Below, in pieces: positions 46,817 to 55,017 of a stretch of 64,000 bases of DNA. Each line of letters starts with the position of its first letter. Position 1 is the stretch's first letter. The stretch lies in assembly GCF_017316025.1 (NCBI RefSeq), contig NZ_JAFLVT010000008.1, positions 496,001 to 560,000 of the forward strand, read 5' to 3'. The translations under genes and the position numbers were made by a program. The notes under the pieces were generated by a model that saw nothing but the letters and a program-made list of their open reading frames with translations, searched no databases and was not told the DNA's origin. The stretch is from Candidatus Enterococcus myersii (GTDB taxonomy: Bacteria > Bacillota > Bacilli > Lactobacillales > Enterococcaceae).

Positions 46817-47212
46817 ATGAAAAAAAGTATCTTTTTAGTTTCCCATAGTAAAGAAATTACGGACGGTATTAAAGCTATGGTGGAACAAATGGCTCAAAAA
46901 GAAGAAGTAGCTATCTTTTCGTTAGGCGGCACGGCTGAAGGGCAATTGGGCAGTGATCCAATCAAAATTATGGCTGCCGTAGAAGCATCACAAGATGCCG
47001 CCGTCTACCTTGTTTTTGCCGATTTAGGCAGTGCGGTGTTAAGCGCTGAATTGGCTTTTGATTTGTTAGCTGAAAATGACCAGAAAAAATATCGCTTAGT
47101 GGACGCTCCCTTAGTTGAAGGTGCCTTTGCAGCTGCCATTACTGCCGGCATTACAGATGATGTTGAACAAATTATGACAGAAGCAAAACAAGCAGGCAAA
47201 AAAGGATGGTAA
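46817..47212 (+). CDS. dhaM: PTS-dependent dihydroxyacetone kinase, phosphoryl donor subunit DhaM
   Basis: A 131-residue EIIA-Man-like DhaM. His10 in FLVSHSKEITDG is the phosphorylation site, and IFSLGGTAEGQLGSDPIKI forms the active-site loop. It is the short, single-domain form typical of Gram-positives, without the HPr and EI-like extensions of E. coli DhaM. It receives phosphate from HPr and passes it to ADP held in DhaL. It lies 30 bases after gldA and 4 before dhaK. Confidence 0.9.
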   Translation: MKKSIFLVSHSKEITDGIKAMVEQMAQKEEVAIFSLGGTAEGQLGSDPIKIMAAVEASQDAAVYLVFADLGSAVLSAELAFDLLAENDQKKYRLVDAPLVEGAFAAAITAGITDDVEQIMTEAKQAGKKGW

Positions 47213-47216
47213 AAAG

Positions 47217-48200
47217 ATGAAGAAGATTATTAATGAACCGGGTATGATTGTGGATGAAATGTTGCAAGGTTTAGTCAAAAGCTATCCTGAATCAATTCAC
47301 CAAGTGGCTGACTCGCGTGTTGTGGCAAAAAATGAAACCAAAAAACAAGTTGGTCTAGTATCTGGTGGTGGAAGTGGTCACGAGCCAGCCCATGCTGGCT
47401 TTGTCGGGGAAGGGATGTTAAGTGCGGCCGTTTTAGGCGATGTCTTTACTTCTCCAACCCCTGATCAAATTGAAATCGCTATAAATGAAGTAGATTACGG
47501 CGCAGGTGTTTTATTAATTGTAAAAAATTACACCGGCGATATTTTGAATTTTGAAATGGCGAAGGATATGGCAACGTTAAATGAAATTCCAGTGGAGATG
47601 GTCGTAGTTGATGATGATGTCGCAGTTGAAAATAGTACGTATACAGCCGGAAAACGTGGCGTAGCAGGAACTATTTTAGTGCACAAAATTTTGGGTGATG
47701 CAGCCAGAAGTGGTCTAAGTTTAAGCGAATTAAAAACGCTGGGGGAAAAAGTTGTCGCTGAAATTAAAACCATTGGGGTGGCCTTAGCTGCGGCAACCGT
47801 ACCGGAAGTTGGAAAACCTAGCTTTACTCTAGCAGAAGATGAAATTGAATTTGGTGTTGGTATCCATGGTGAACCCGGCTACCGTCGGGAAAAGATGCAG
47901 ACTTCAAAAGAGATGGCCCAAGAATTAGTTGGTAAAATTTTGGCACAATATGAACAAAAACCTGTTGAAGTTGGGGTGTTGGTGAATGGTATGGGCGCAA
48001 CACCGCTAATGGAACAATTTGTCTTCATGAATGATGTCTTAAATGAATTAAGCAGTCAAGGTATTGCAGTTACTTTTCACAAAGTTGGCAATTATATGAC
48101 TTCCATTGACATGGAAGGACTTTCTTTAACCTTGATTAATTTGAGCGAGAAAACTTGGTTAAGTGCGCTAAACAGTCAAGTAGACACAATTTCTTGGTAA
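47217..48200 (+). CDS. dhaK: Dihydroxyacetone kinase subunit DhaK
   Basis: A 327-residue DhaK that binds dihydroxyacetone covalently through the His in GVGIHGEPGYRRE (about residue 219). Other motifs are SGGGSGHEPAHAGFVG and DVFTSPTPDQI near the N-terminus and VNGMGATPLMEQF. DHA-P formed here enters glycolysis. It sits 4 bases after dhaM with coupled translation. Confidence 0.94.
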   Translation: MKKIINEPGMIVDEMLQGLVKSYPESIHQVADSRVVAKNETKKQVGLVSGGGSGHEPAHAGFVGEGMLSAAVLGDVFTSPTPDQIEIAINEVDYGAGVLLIVKNYTGDILNFEMAKDMATLNEIPVEMVVVDDDVAVENSTYTAGKRGVAGTILVHKILGDAARSGLSLSELKTLGEKVVAEIKTIGVALAAATVPEVGKPSFTLAEDEIEFGVGIHGEPGYRREKMQTSKEMAQELVGKILAQYEQKPVEVGVLVNGMGATPLMEQFVFMNDVLNELSSQGIAVTFHKVGNYMTSIDMEGLSLTLINLSEKTWLSALNSQVDTISW

Positions 48201-48228
48201 AAGTTGGCAAAGAAAGGACAAAAAAACA

Positions 48229-48825
48229 ATGGAAATAACCGTAAAAGAATTGCAAGCATGGTTGGCAGATTTTGCAGCTGAAATAAAAGTCAAAAAAGAT
48301 TATTTAAGTGAGCTAGACACCCCGATTGGTGACGGGGATCATGGAAATAATATGGCTCGCGGAATGAAGGCCTATGAAGAAAGTTTGGCACAACAAAAAC
48401 CTGCGACAATTAGTGATACCTTTAAAGTATTGGCAATGGCCTTAATTTCAAAAGTTGGGGGCGCTTCTGGTCCCCTCTATGGCTCAGCTTTTATGAATTT
48501 AACCAAAGAAACGAAAAATATTACAGAAATCACCAGTCAGGCCCAATTAGGAAATTTAATGGCACAAGGCTTAAATGGTATTCAATTACGGGGAAAAGCT
48601 GAAGTTGGCGATAAAACGATGGTCGATGTCTGGTCGCCAGTGGTAGCCGCGTTAAAAGAAGAAAATTTAACGGTTGAAAAAATTACAGCTGCTAAAGAAG
48701 CTACAAAAGATCTAGTGGCCAAAAAAGGCAGAGCTTCTTATTTAGGCGAGCGGGCAGTAGGCCATATCGATCCTGGAGCAGCCTCAAGTGCCTTGTTATT
48801 TACCACTCTTTTAACATATTTTTAA
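48229..48825 (+). CDS. dhaL: Dihydroxyacetone kinase ADP-binding subunit DhaL
   Basis: A 198-residue DhaL with the Mg-ADP ligands Asp30, Asp35 and Asp37 in LDTPIGDGDHGNNMARG, plus GGASGPLYGSAFMN and SYLGERAVGHIDPGAAS. ADP stays bound as a cofactor rephosphorylated by DhaM. AAAGGAC precedes the ATG. With DhaK and DhaM it forms the complete PTS-linked kinase. Confidence 0.94.
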   Translation: MEITVKELQAWLADFAAEIKVKKDYLSELDTPIGDGDHGNNMARGMKAYEESLAQQKPATISDTFKVLAMALISKVGGASGPLYGSAFMNLTKETKNITEITSQAQLGNLMAQGLNGIQLRGKAEVGDKTMVDVWSPVVAALKEENLTVEKITAAKEATKDLVAKKGRASYLGERAVGHIDPGAASSALLFTTLLTYF

Positions 48826-48864
48826 AAGCGTAACGAATAAATAGCATTTTAAGAAGGGAAAAAA

Positions 48865-50031
48865 ATGAAAACAAATTTTGATTTTATGATGCCCAGTGTC
48901 AATTTTTTTGGTCCAGGAGTAATTAAAAAAATTGGCGAACGAGCAAAAATATTAAATATGAAAAAAGTCTTAATTGTGACAGATAGTTTTTTGCGTCAAA
49001 TGGAAAATGGTCCGGTCAAACAAACAGAAGCAAGTTTATCTGATGCTGGTGTGGCTTATGCAATTTTTGATGAAGTAGAACCGAATCCCAAAATTCGCAA
49101 TGTAAAGGCTGGGGCAGCATTGTATCAATCTGAAAACTGCGATGCCATTATAACCGTGGGCGGTGGCTCTGCTCATGATTGTGGCAAAGGGATTGGAATT
49201 GTTTTGACCAATGGTACTGACGTGATAAAATTGGCAGGAATTGAAACGCTAGATAAACCATTACCTCCGCTAATGGCAGTTAACACGACGGCAGGTACTG
49301 CTTCTGAAATTACCCGGCACGCAGTCTTGACAAATGAAGCGACACATTTGAAATTTGTGGTAGTTTCATGGCGTAATGTACCGCTAGTTTCCTTTAATGA
49401 TCCATTACTAATGTTAGATGTTCCAACAAAATTAACCGCTGCAACTGGCATGGACGCATTGTGTCATTGTGTGGAGGCTTACGTTTCAGAAAATCGCAAT
49501 CCGATTACAGACGCGCAAGCAATTCAAGGAATGAAGTTAATTGGGCAATATTTACGACGTGCAGTGGCAAACGGTCACGATTTAGAGGCACGTACCAATA
49601 TGGCCTATGCTTCGCTACTTGCGGGTATGGCATTTAACAACGCTGATTTAGGGTATGTTCACGCGATGGCGCATCAATTAGGTGGTCAATACGATGCGCC
49701 TCATGGTGTTTGTTGTGCTGTATTAATGCCTACTGTTGAACGTTGGAATATGATCGCTAGTCCAGAACGCTTTGCAGATATTGCTGTTTTTTTAGGTGAA
49801 AATATTGCAGGCTTGTCAAAAATGGCAGCTGCTGAGCGGGGAATTGCAGCATTAGAACGTATTTCAGAAGATGTCGGCATTCCTGCAAATATTAAATCCA
49901 TAGGCGCAAATCCGGCTGACTTTTCTTTAATGGCAGAAAATGCTTTGAAAGATGGGAATGCTTTTTCAAATCCCCGTAAAGGGACAAAAGCCGATATCGT
50001 TTCACTGTTTGAAGCAGCCTATAATGCTTAA
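48865..50031 (+). CDS. Iron-type alcohol dehydrogenase (DhaT/methanol-dehydrogenase-like)
   Basis: A 388-residue group III alcohol dehydrogenase. GGGSAHDCGKGIGIV binds NAD. Metal ligands are expected from the Asp and His in ATGMDALCHCVEAY and the His residues in VHAMAHQLGGQYDAPHG. From memory it resembles Bacillus methanolicus NAD-methanol dehydrogenase and 1,3-propanediol dehydrogenase DhaT. No glycerol dehydratase (DhaB/PduCDE) is in the window, so the aldehyde it would reduce must come from elsewhere. It could also recycle NADH made by GldA. It starts 40 bases after dhaL with AGAAGGG upstream and ends the operon. Confidence 0.87.
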   Translation: MKTNFDFMMPSVNFFGPGVIKKIGERAKILNMKKVLIVTDSFLRQMENGPVKQTEASLSDAGVAYAIFDEVEPNPKIRNVKAGAALYQSENCDAIITVGGGSAHDCGKGIGIVLTNGTDVIKLAGIETLDKPLPPLMAVNTTAGTASEITRHAVLTNEATHLKFVVVSWRNVPLVSFNDPLLMLDVPTKLTAATGMDALCHCVEAYVSENRNPITDAQAIQGMKLIGQYLRRAVANGHDLEARTNMAYASLLAGMAFNNADLGYVHAMAHQLGGQYDAPHGVCCAVLMPTVERWNMIASPERFADIAVFLGENIAGLSKMAAAERGIAALERISEDVGIPANIKSIGANPADFSLMAENALKDGNAFSNPRKGTKADIVSLFEAAYNA

Positions 50032-50044
50032 CTAAAGGGATAAC

Positions 50045-50086
50045 AGGTGGTATTAAAACCGTCTAAAATAATAGCACCTTTTTTAT
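50045..50086 (+). terminator. First terminator after the dha operon
   Basis: AGGTGGTATT and AATAGCACCT pair with one mismatch, followed by TTTTTTA. Confidence 0.7.
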
Positions 50087-50107
50087 TTAACTACTCCTAC
50101 GCGTCTT

Positions 50108-50130
50108 TTGTTGACAAAAAGTGTCAACAA
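50108..50130. promoter_or_regulatory. 9-bp palindrome TTGTTGACA-aaaag-TGTCAACAA
   Basis: A perfect inverted repeat lying between two terminators, without a T run of its own; purpose unknown. Confidence 0.4.
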
Positions 50131-50133
50131 AAA

Positions 50134-50165
50134 GAGCTGTGACAATTGTTGTCACAGCTTTTTTT
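50134..50165 (+). terminator. Second terminator after the dha operon
   Basis: AGCTGTGACAA-TTG-TTGTCACAGCT, then seven T. Confidence 0.85.
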
Positions 50166-50287
50166 GTTTGCTTAGAAAGTTTAGTGAAATATAAGAAATG
50201 TGACCACTAAGCGGACTATTTTAGTTTTAGTGCTAAAAATGATACGCTTACATTGAAGGAAAATTAAATAGTAGAGGAGTGGTGAAA

Positions 50288-50497
50288 ATGGAGGAGAAAG
50301 AAAAACAATTAGCAGACTTGGCTAAAGAAGCAAAAAAAGATAAGACAATGGAAAAAATCGACGAAATGGAAAAAGAATTGCAACTGGATGATGACAATGA
50401 AGAAAAAGATGAAAAAGAAAGCAAAGGCCTTGAAAAGGTGTTAGAAGAGACTCCGTTACCTGGCGCCAATTTTCGTGGCCCCAACCAGACCTTTTAG
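50288..50497 (+). CDS. Small highly charged hypothetical protein, 69 aa
   Basis: I do not recognise this protein. ATG 50288 follows AGAGGAG by 8 bases. The first 50 residues are almost all Glu, Asp and Lys with a helical heptad pattern (KQLADLAKEAKKDKTMEKI), so a coiled coil or disordered acidic chain is likely. The C-terminal 15 residues change character abruptly (TPLPGANFRGPNQTF) and could be a binding tag. There is no signal peptide. It is a single gene with a good terminator. Confidence 0.65.
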   Translation: MEEKEKQLADLAKEAKKDKTMEKIDEMEKELQLDDDNEEKDEKESKGLEKVLEETPLPGANFRGPNQTF

Positions 50498-50547
50498 GCA
50501 ATTAAAAGTATAGGTGTAAAATCGTAAAAGATAATACAGGCTCAAAT

Positions 50548-50638
50548 AAAAGCCAGTTTCTTGAAATGTAGTACTTCTAAAAAGTTAGATTTTTAATCTG
50601 ACTTTTGGAATTGCTGCAAAAGAAAATGGCTTTTTTTG
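50548..50638 (+). terminator. Nested terminator after the small acidic gene
   Basis: AAAAGCCAGTTTCTT pairs with AAGAAAATGGCTTTT (one mismatch) around an inner hairpin AAAAGTTAGATT/AATCTGACTTTT, followed by a T run. Confidence 0.75.
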
Positions 50639-50683
50639 CTTGGTAACAAAAATTTATAAAAAGTTAGTCAAGTTTCTTTCTTG

Positions 50684-50712
50684 TTGACAAAGAATTTTAG
50701 ATATAGTATATT
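50684..50712 (+). promoter_or_regulatory. Promoter of infC-rpmI-rplT
   Basis: TTGACA, exactly 17 bases, TATATT. Transcription should start near 50719. Confidence 0.8.
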
Positions 50713-50718
50713 ATACGA

Positions 50719-50867
50719 GTTGAGAAATGAAAGCAGAAGCACCCGCTTCTCGCCTTAGTGAAGATATTGCTGGGCAGAATAGTTAGATCGCTTGTTTACA
50801 AGCTGATTTTGCGCGCGGGTTCGAATTCGAACTCGTTTTTTTATTGCTTTCTCTCTTCAAAAAACTT
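50719..50867 (+). promoter_or_regulatory. L20-type leader with terminator upstream of infC
   Basis: A 150-base structured leader before infC-rpmI-rplT, the position of the L20 autoregulatory leader in Bacillus and relatives. It contains GCAGAAGCACCCGCTTCTC and ends in a terminator CGGGTTCG-AATT-CGAACTCG followed by seven T (50816-50842). Excess ribosomal protein L20 is known to bind such leaders and cause early termination. The match is by position and structure, not by alignment. Confidence 0.7.
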
Positions 50868-50875
50868 GGAGGTGA

Positions 50876-51397
50876 ATGACCATAGCAAAGGATATGATGG
50901 TAAACGACGGCATTCGTGCACGTGAGTTGCGTTTGATCGACCAAAACGGTGAACAATTAGGTGTTAAAACTAAAGCAGAAGCATTGAGTATTGCAGAACA
51001 AGCCAATCTTGATGTCGTTTTAGTAGCTCCCGGTGCGAAACCACCAGTAGCGCGGATCATGGATTACGGGAAATATCGTTTTGAACAACAGAAAAAAGAT
51101 CGTGAAGCTCGTAAGAAACAAAAAGTGATCAACATTAAAGAAGTTCGTTTAAGTCCGACAATTGATGTCAATGATTTCAATACAAAACTGCGTAATGCAC
51201 GTAAGTTCCTAGAAAAAGGAGACAAAGTGAAAGCTTCAATCCGTTTTAGAGGTCGTGCCATTACCCACAAAGAAATTGGTCAGAAAGTCCTTGATCGCTT
51301 AGCTGAAGAAGTTGCGGATATCGCAGTTGTTGAGCAAAAAGCGAAGATGGACGGACGCAGCATGTTTCTAGTGGTTGCACCAAAACCTGAGAAATAA
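50876..51397 (+). CDS. infC: Translation initiation factor IF-3
   Basis: A 173-residue IF-3 with the N-terminal domain ([19 protein letters not shown]), linker ([17 protein letters not shown]) and C-terminal ribosome-binding domain ([20 protein letters not shown]). It keeps ribosomal subunits apart and checks start codons. ATG 50876 is only 3 bases after GGAGG, whereas an ATA at 50882 is 9 bases away. infC genes commonly use AUU/AUA/AUC starts for self-control, so ATA may be the true start. It is first in the infC-rpmI-rplT operon. Confidence 0.95.
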   Translation: MTIAKDMMVNDGIRARELRLIDQNGEQLGVKTKAEALSIAEQANLDVVLVAPGAKPPVARIMDYGKYRFEQQKKDREARKKQKVINIKEVRLSPTIDVNDFNTKLRNARKFLEKGDKVKASIRFRGRAITHKEIGQKVLDRLAEEVADIAVVEQKAKMDGRSMFLVVAPKPEK

Positions 51398-51449
51398 GCG
51401 TCAGTCAGTCAAAGTTCATGAAGAATTGATTTTGAGGAGGAAATTAGTT

Positions 51450-51650
51450 ATGCCAAAACAAAAAACACACCGCGGTTTAGCAAAACGCGTAAAACGTACC
51501 GGTAAAGGCGGATTAAAACGATTCCGCGCGTTTACAAGCCACCGTTTCCACGGCAAAACAAAAAAACAACGCCGTCAATTGCGTAAAGCAAGCATGGTGT
51601 CAGCTGGCGATTACAAACGTATCCGTCAACAATTAGCTCGTATGAAATAA
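51450..51650 (+). CDS. rpmI: 50S ribosomal protein L35
   Basis: A 66-residue, very basic L35 ([20 protein letters not shown]). ATG 51450 follows GAGGAGG; the frame open from 51375 overlaps infC and is not coding there. It lies 52 bases after infC in the conserved operon. Confidence 0.95.
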   Translation: MPKQKTHRGLAKRVKRTGKGGLKRFRAFTSHRFHGKTKKQRRQLRKASMVSAGDYKRIRQQLARMK

Positions 51651-51712
51651 GCTAATTGAACCCTTGCTTTACCATTTCAAAAATTCGAGATTTATTTTAG
51701 GAGGAATTAAAC

Positions 51713-52072
51713 ATGGCACGTGTTAAAGGTGGAACAGTAACTCGTAAACGTCGTAAAAAAGTGCTTAAATTAGCTAAAGGTTACTACGGTTCCAAACATA
51801 CTTTATTTAAAACAGCAAAAGAACAAGTAATGAATTCATACAACTACGCATACCGCGATCGTCGTCAGAAAAAACGCGACTTCCGCAAATTGTGGATCGC
51901 ACGTATCAACGCAGCGGCTCGTATGAACAACTTGAGCTACTCAAAATTAATGCATGGCTTGAAATTGGCTGAAATCGACATCAACCGCAAAATGTTGGCT
52001 GATATTGCAGTCAACGACGCAGCAGCTTTCACTGCACTAGCTGACCAAGCGAAAGACGCATTGGCTAAATAA
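51713..52072 (+). CDS. rplT: 50S ribosomal protein L20
   Basis: A 119-residue L20 of standard length ([37 protein letters not shown]). An early 23S rRNA assembly protein and, in Firmicutes, the repressor of its own operon through the leader upstream of infC. AGGAGG precedes the ATG. Confidence 0.96.
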   Translation: MARVKGGTVTRKRRKKVLKLAKGYYGSKHTLFKTAKEQVMNSYNYAYRDRRQKKRDFRKLWIARINAAARMNNLSYSKLMHGLKLAEIDINRKMLADIAVNDAAAFTALADQAKDALAK

Positions 52073-52089
52073 TTATATTTAACTACTGC

Positions 52090-52125
52090 AAATCCCTCAC
52101 GAATTTCGTGAGGGATTTTTTTACG
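52090..52125. terminator. Terminator after rplT
   Basis: AAATCCCTCACGA-ATT-TCGTGAGGGATTT, then TTTT; usable by both convergent genes. Confidence 0.92.
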
Positions 52126-52127
52126 AT

Positions 52128-52733
52128 TTACACGTCCTGAAGTAAGGCGTATAAAGGCAGTAGCTCTTTGTAAGTTTCTTCAATATATTGCGCGGCTTTA
52201 GCAGGATGATGCCATAATTCATCTTTATTTTTAATAATTCGTCCAATTTGGAATTCAGCTTTTTTAACGGTGCTCAGTCGCAGTAAGGCATGTTCTAAAT
52301 TTTCTTGCGTTAATGGGACTGTTTTTTCTTTGGTATGATCCAAACTCATAACGGTATCTGCTGGTAGCCTATCAAATATAGCAGTGTTTTTTAACAGTAT
52401 AGCTGCCATTTCTTTTTGTCTTTTTGGTTGATCGATAATGGAGAGCCACATGAAAACATATTCTGGCCAAATACCGATTTGAAAGTGAGCACTCATTTTG
52501 TAGCCGCGTTTACCTTCGCTCATAGCGGCCCAAGTATTTTCGGGCGGGTGAACAGTTCTACGGCGGTGTTGGGCAATATGCAGATAAAAAGGATGTTTAA
52601 AGTGTTGTGCTAGCATTTCGCAAGTTGGGTTACCAATTGCTGTAAAAACTGGCTGAATCTCGCTACGAATAGCAGCCATTCGTGCTTCTAAACCTGGTAT
52701 AGTAAAAACGGTAAAGCTTTTTTCATTAAACAT
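52128..52733 (-). CDS. DUF1054/YktB family protein
   Basis: A 201-residue protein of the YktB (UPF0637) family, whose function is unknown. Typical pieces are FTVFTIPGLEARMAAIRSEI near the N-terminus, HPFYLHIAQHRRRTVHPPEN, TWAAMSEGKRGYKMSAHFQI and the LLRLSTVKKAEFQIGRII end. ATG 52733 has AAAGGGAG 7 bases upstream; the open frame to 52802 runs into non-coding sequence. It converges on rplT and shares its terminator. Confidence 0.85.
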   Translation of the reverse strand: MFNEKSFTVFTIPGLEARMAAIRSEIQPVFTAIGNPTCEMLAQHFKHPFYLHIAQHRRRTVHPPENTWAAMSEGKRGYKMSAHFQIGIWPEYVFMWLSIIDQPKRQKEMAAILLKNTAIFDRLPADTVMSLDHTKEKTVPLTQENLEHALLRLSTVKKAEFQIGRIIKNKDELWHHPAKAAQYIEETYKELLPLYALLQDV

Positions 52734-52900
52734 TTCATAACTCCCTTTAGTTAGTGTTAATTTAAAGATAGCATATTTTCTTTTCCAGATAAAAAATAAC
52801 AATTCAAAATTTTTTCACAAAAAGTCTTTTATTTTTTTTAGTTAATGTTACAATTGTGTTACAAAAGAAATGTTTTTGTAAAAAATAAAAGTGAAGAAGT

Positions 52901-53896
52901 GTGATCAAAGTGAAAAAAGTATTGGGGATTTTGGCTTTCATGGCGTTATTAACAGTTCCAAGTGCGTATGCCGCTGAGGAAAATACGGCTGCAAATGTGA
53001 ATGAAAGTGAAGAAACACTAACCACCACAACGGCTGAGCAGATGAGTACGACTCAAACGACAACATCTTTAGAGACGACCAGTGAAGAGACAACAGATAC
53101 GACAACCACAGCTGTTGAAGTGGGGGAAGCAATCAAAAATGGTATTGAAGAACAGACGGGAATTAAAGCTGTTGAAGCTAGTGAAACCGTTAATCAAAAT
53201 GTAGTTGAAATTCGCAAAGCCTTGGCAAGTGGGCAATATGCTATTACGCCAGAAGCGTTGGCAAACTATACAGATGAACAGTTAGACGAAGCGTTGCAAT
53301 TATTTACCCGCATAAATCAAGATTTTTATGGTATGGATTTAGGCGCGTATGTACGTCTCTTAACAGCCTTATATCAAGATAAAACAATTGCTGTGTCATC
53401 AGCACTTGCAGCTTTAAGTTTTGACGCGACCGGTTTATCTTTGTCGGAGTTGAAAAACCAAGTCGATGCATTAGAAAATTACTTGCAAACTGTTTATCCA
53501 GCCAATAGTAGCTTTATTTCAATTCGGCAGTTAAGCCATGATGAACTGCTTGCAATTTTAAATTTTATAACACCACTACAAGAAAAAATGTTGGCAGAAG
53601 AAGGGCGATTTTTCCCCGGCATTATTGCTTGGATTGCCCGCTATGCCTCTGAAGGAATCCCGCAAGCCCGCAATGAATTGGTGAAGCCTGTGACGACGAA
53701 TGCGACCACAGAAACAACCTCTGCTACTAATGAGACGACAACGGAATCTTCTGTAACTAAAAAAGAAGATAATAAAAAAGAACAAACTGGAATTTTACCA
53801 AAAATGGGAGACAATCCGATGTTTTATGTTTCAGTTATTGGGATATTGGTAATTATTAGCGTTACTTTCATTTTTTACCGTCGCAAAAAGAAATAG
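52901..53896 (+). CDS. Cell-wall anchored surface protein with LPKMG sorting signal
   Basis: A 331-residue secreted protein. A signal peptide (about 24 residues, cleavage near SAYA-AEE) precedes a Thr/Ser/Glu-rich segment (to ~80), a helical folded region (~95-265) and a second Thr-rich spacer. The C-terminus has a sortase-type signal: LPKMGD at about 299-304, a hydrophobic helix (YVSVIGILVIISVTFIFY) and RRKKK. The fourth residue of the motif is Met instead of Thr. The middle domain is not recognised. The start is uncertain (GTG 52901 or GTG 52910) with only a weak ribosome site. Role: surface exposed, otherwise unknown. Confidence 0.75.
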   Translation: MIKVKKVLGILAFMALLTVPSAYAAEENTAANVNESEETLTTTTAEQMSTTQTTTSLETTSEETTDTTTTAVEVGEAIKNGIEEQTGIKAVEASETVNQNVVEIRKALASGQYAITPEALANYTDEQLDEALQLFTRINQDFYGMDLGAYVRLLTALYQDKTIAVSSALAALSFDATGLSLSELKNQVDALENYLQTVYPANSSFISIRQLSHDELLAILNFITPLQEKMLAEEGRFFPGIIAWIARYASEGIPQARNELVKPVTTNATTETTSATNETTTESSVTKKEDNKKEQTGILPKMGDNPMFYVSVIGILVIISVTFIFYRRKKK

Positions 53897-53916
53897 ACAT
53901 TTTATAGCTAGAAAAT

Positions 53917-53975
53917 AAAATATCCTTGGGAAAAAACTGGTAAAAACAGTTTACATTCACAAGGATATTTTTTTT
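53917..53975 (+). terminator. Terminator after the surface protein gene
   Basis: AAAATATCCTTG and CAAGGATATTTT, with an inner AAACTG/CAGTTT pair, followed by TTTT. Confidence 0.8.
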
Positions 53976-54058
53976 GAGCGATTATTTAATTTATAACTAC
54001 GGACATGATTTTGATAACTAAAGTAGTCAGAGTAAATGGATGAATTAAAAAAATAGAA

Positions 54059-54132
54059 TCGGGAAAACAGGATTTGAACCTGCGACCCCTTACTCCCGAA
54101 GCAAGTGCTCTACCAAGCTGAGCTATTTCCCG
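54059..54132 (-). tRNA. tRNA-Pro (anticodon CGG)
   Basis: Minus strand, 74 bases. Acceptor CGGGAAA/TTTCCCG, D arm GCTC...GAGC, and anticodon stem CTTGC/GTAAG enclosing TTCGGGA give anticodon CGG (codon CCG). The T arm is CAGG-TTCAAAT-CCTG. CCA is not encoded. It stands alone, not in a cluster. Confidence 0.93.
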
Positions 54133-54281
54133 TCAACGATTACTACGTTACTGCTAAAAGATAATTTTTGCAAAAGAAAAGGTCAAGTGTTTCGTAAAAC
54201 GACTTAGCATCATGACAGAGTGCAAGTCATCAGTTATACTAATTAAAAGTCATCTTTTCTAAAGGGACTAAGGAGGTTTTT

Positions 54282-54932
54282 ATGGATTTTGCCAATCAAG
54301 ATTTTGCATATTACGAGCGCACCATTGCATTGATGTATCGCAAGTTTTTTATGAAGCGGATTGTATTATCACTTTTAGCACTTTTGATTATTGTTATTTA
54401 CAGTCTTATTTTTAAAGATCATTTACTTGTAAATGGTGTTATTGTCGTCATACTTTTAGGGGTAACTTTTCTACTGCTACAAAAGCTGCAGGAATTTCCC
54501 AAAGTTTATGCTGACTTTTTAGCACAAAATAATCCGACAGCTGAAATTATTCAAATTGAAGAAGCGGAATATACGTATAATGTCAAAAAAGATAAGCAAT
54601 TAATCGTTGCGATTAATAAAAAAGGGGCGCGTAACTTACCTGCTAGTAATAAGCAATATACTTTGTTAGTCGGATTTGCGAAAAACTTTTTTACACTGCA
54701 GCCTTTGGAGCTTTACTATTATGATATGTTGGAGCTGACTTATGAAGAGAAGTTTCGGTTAAAACGCAATGGTTACAGTAACGTGCCTCGGTTTTTACGA
54801 CGTTTTACTTGGAGTAATTTGAAGGCTACAGCTGGTAATGGTGTGAATTTCATTTTAGGAAATCTGTTTTTCTTATTTATTTTATATCGATTACTGCGTT
54901 ATTTATGGCGCTTTGTTCAAATGTTGTTTTGA
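54282..54932 (+). CDS. Hypothetical membrane protein, 216 aa (YcxB-like)
   Basis: A 216-residue protein of unknown function. Two adjacent hydrophobic helices lie at about residues 27-66 (IVLSLLALLIIVIYSLIF; VNGVIVVILLGVTFLLLQ). A soluble region of about 110 residues follows, resembling the YcxB-like fold (EEAEYTYNVKKDKQLI). A last hydrophobic segment (FILGNLFFLFILYRLLRYLW) sits near the C-terminus. AAGGAGG precedes ATG 54282. It is followed by the mccA leader on the same strand without a clear terminator between. Confidence 0.65.
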   Translation: MDFANQDFAYYERTIALMYRKFFMKRIVLSLLALLIIVIYSLIFKDHLLVNGVIVVILLGVTFLLLQKLQEFPKVYADFLAQNNPTAEIIQIEEAEYTYNVKKDKQLIVAINKKGARNLPASNKQYTLLVGFAKNFFTLQPLELYYYDMLELTYEEKFRLKRNGYSNVPRFLRRFTWSNLKATAGNGVNFILGNLFFLFILYRLLRYLWRFVQMLF

Positions 54933-54954
54933 TTGTTATTTAATAATTTACTTA

Positions 54955-54983
54955 TTGACAGCAAATGTTGTGGATGGTAGATT
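54955..54983 (+). promoter_or_regulatory. Promoter of the polycysteine leader and mccA operon
   Basis: TTGACA, 17 bases, TAGATT; the transcript would start near 54990, about 28 bases before the leader peptide. Confidence 0.6.
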
Positions 54984-55017
54984 TGTATCAAATTTTAAGA
55001 AAAGGGGTCAGGCGGAC

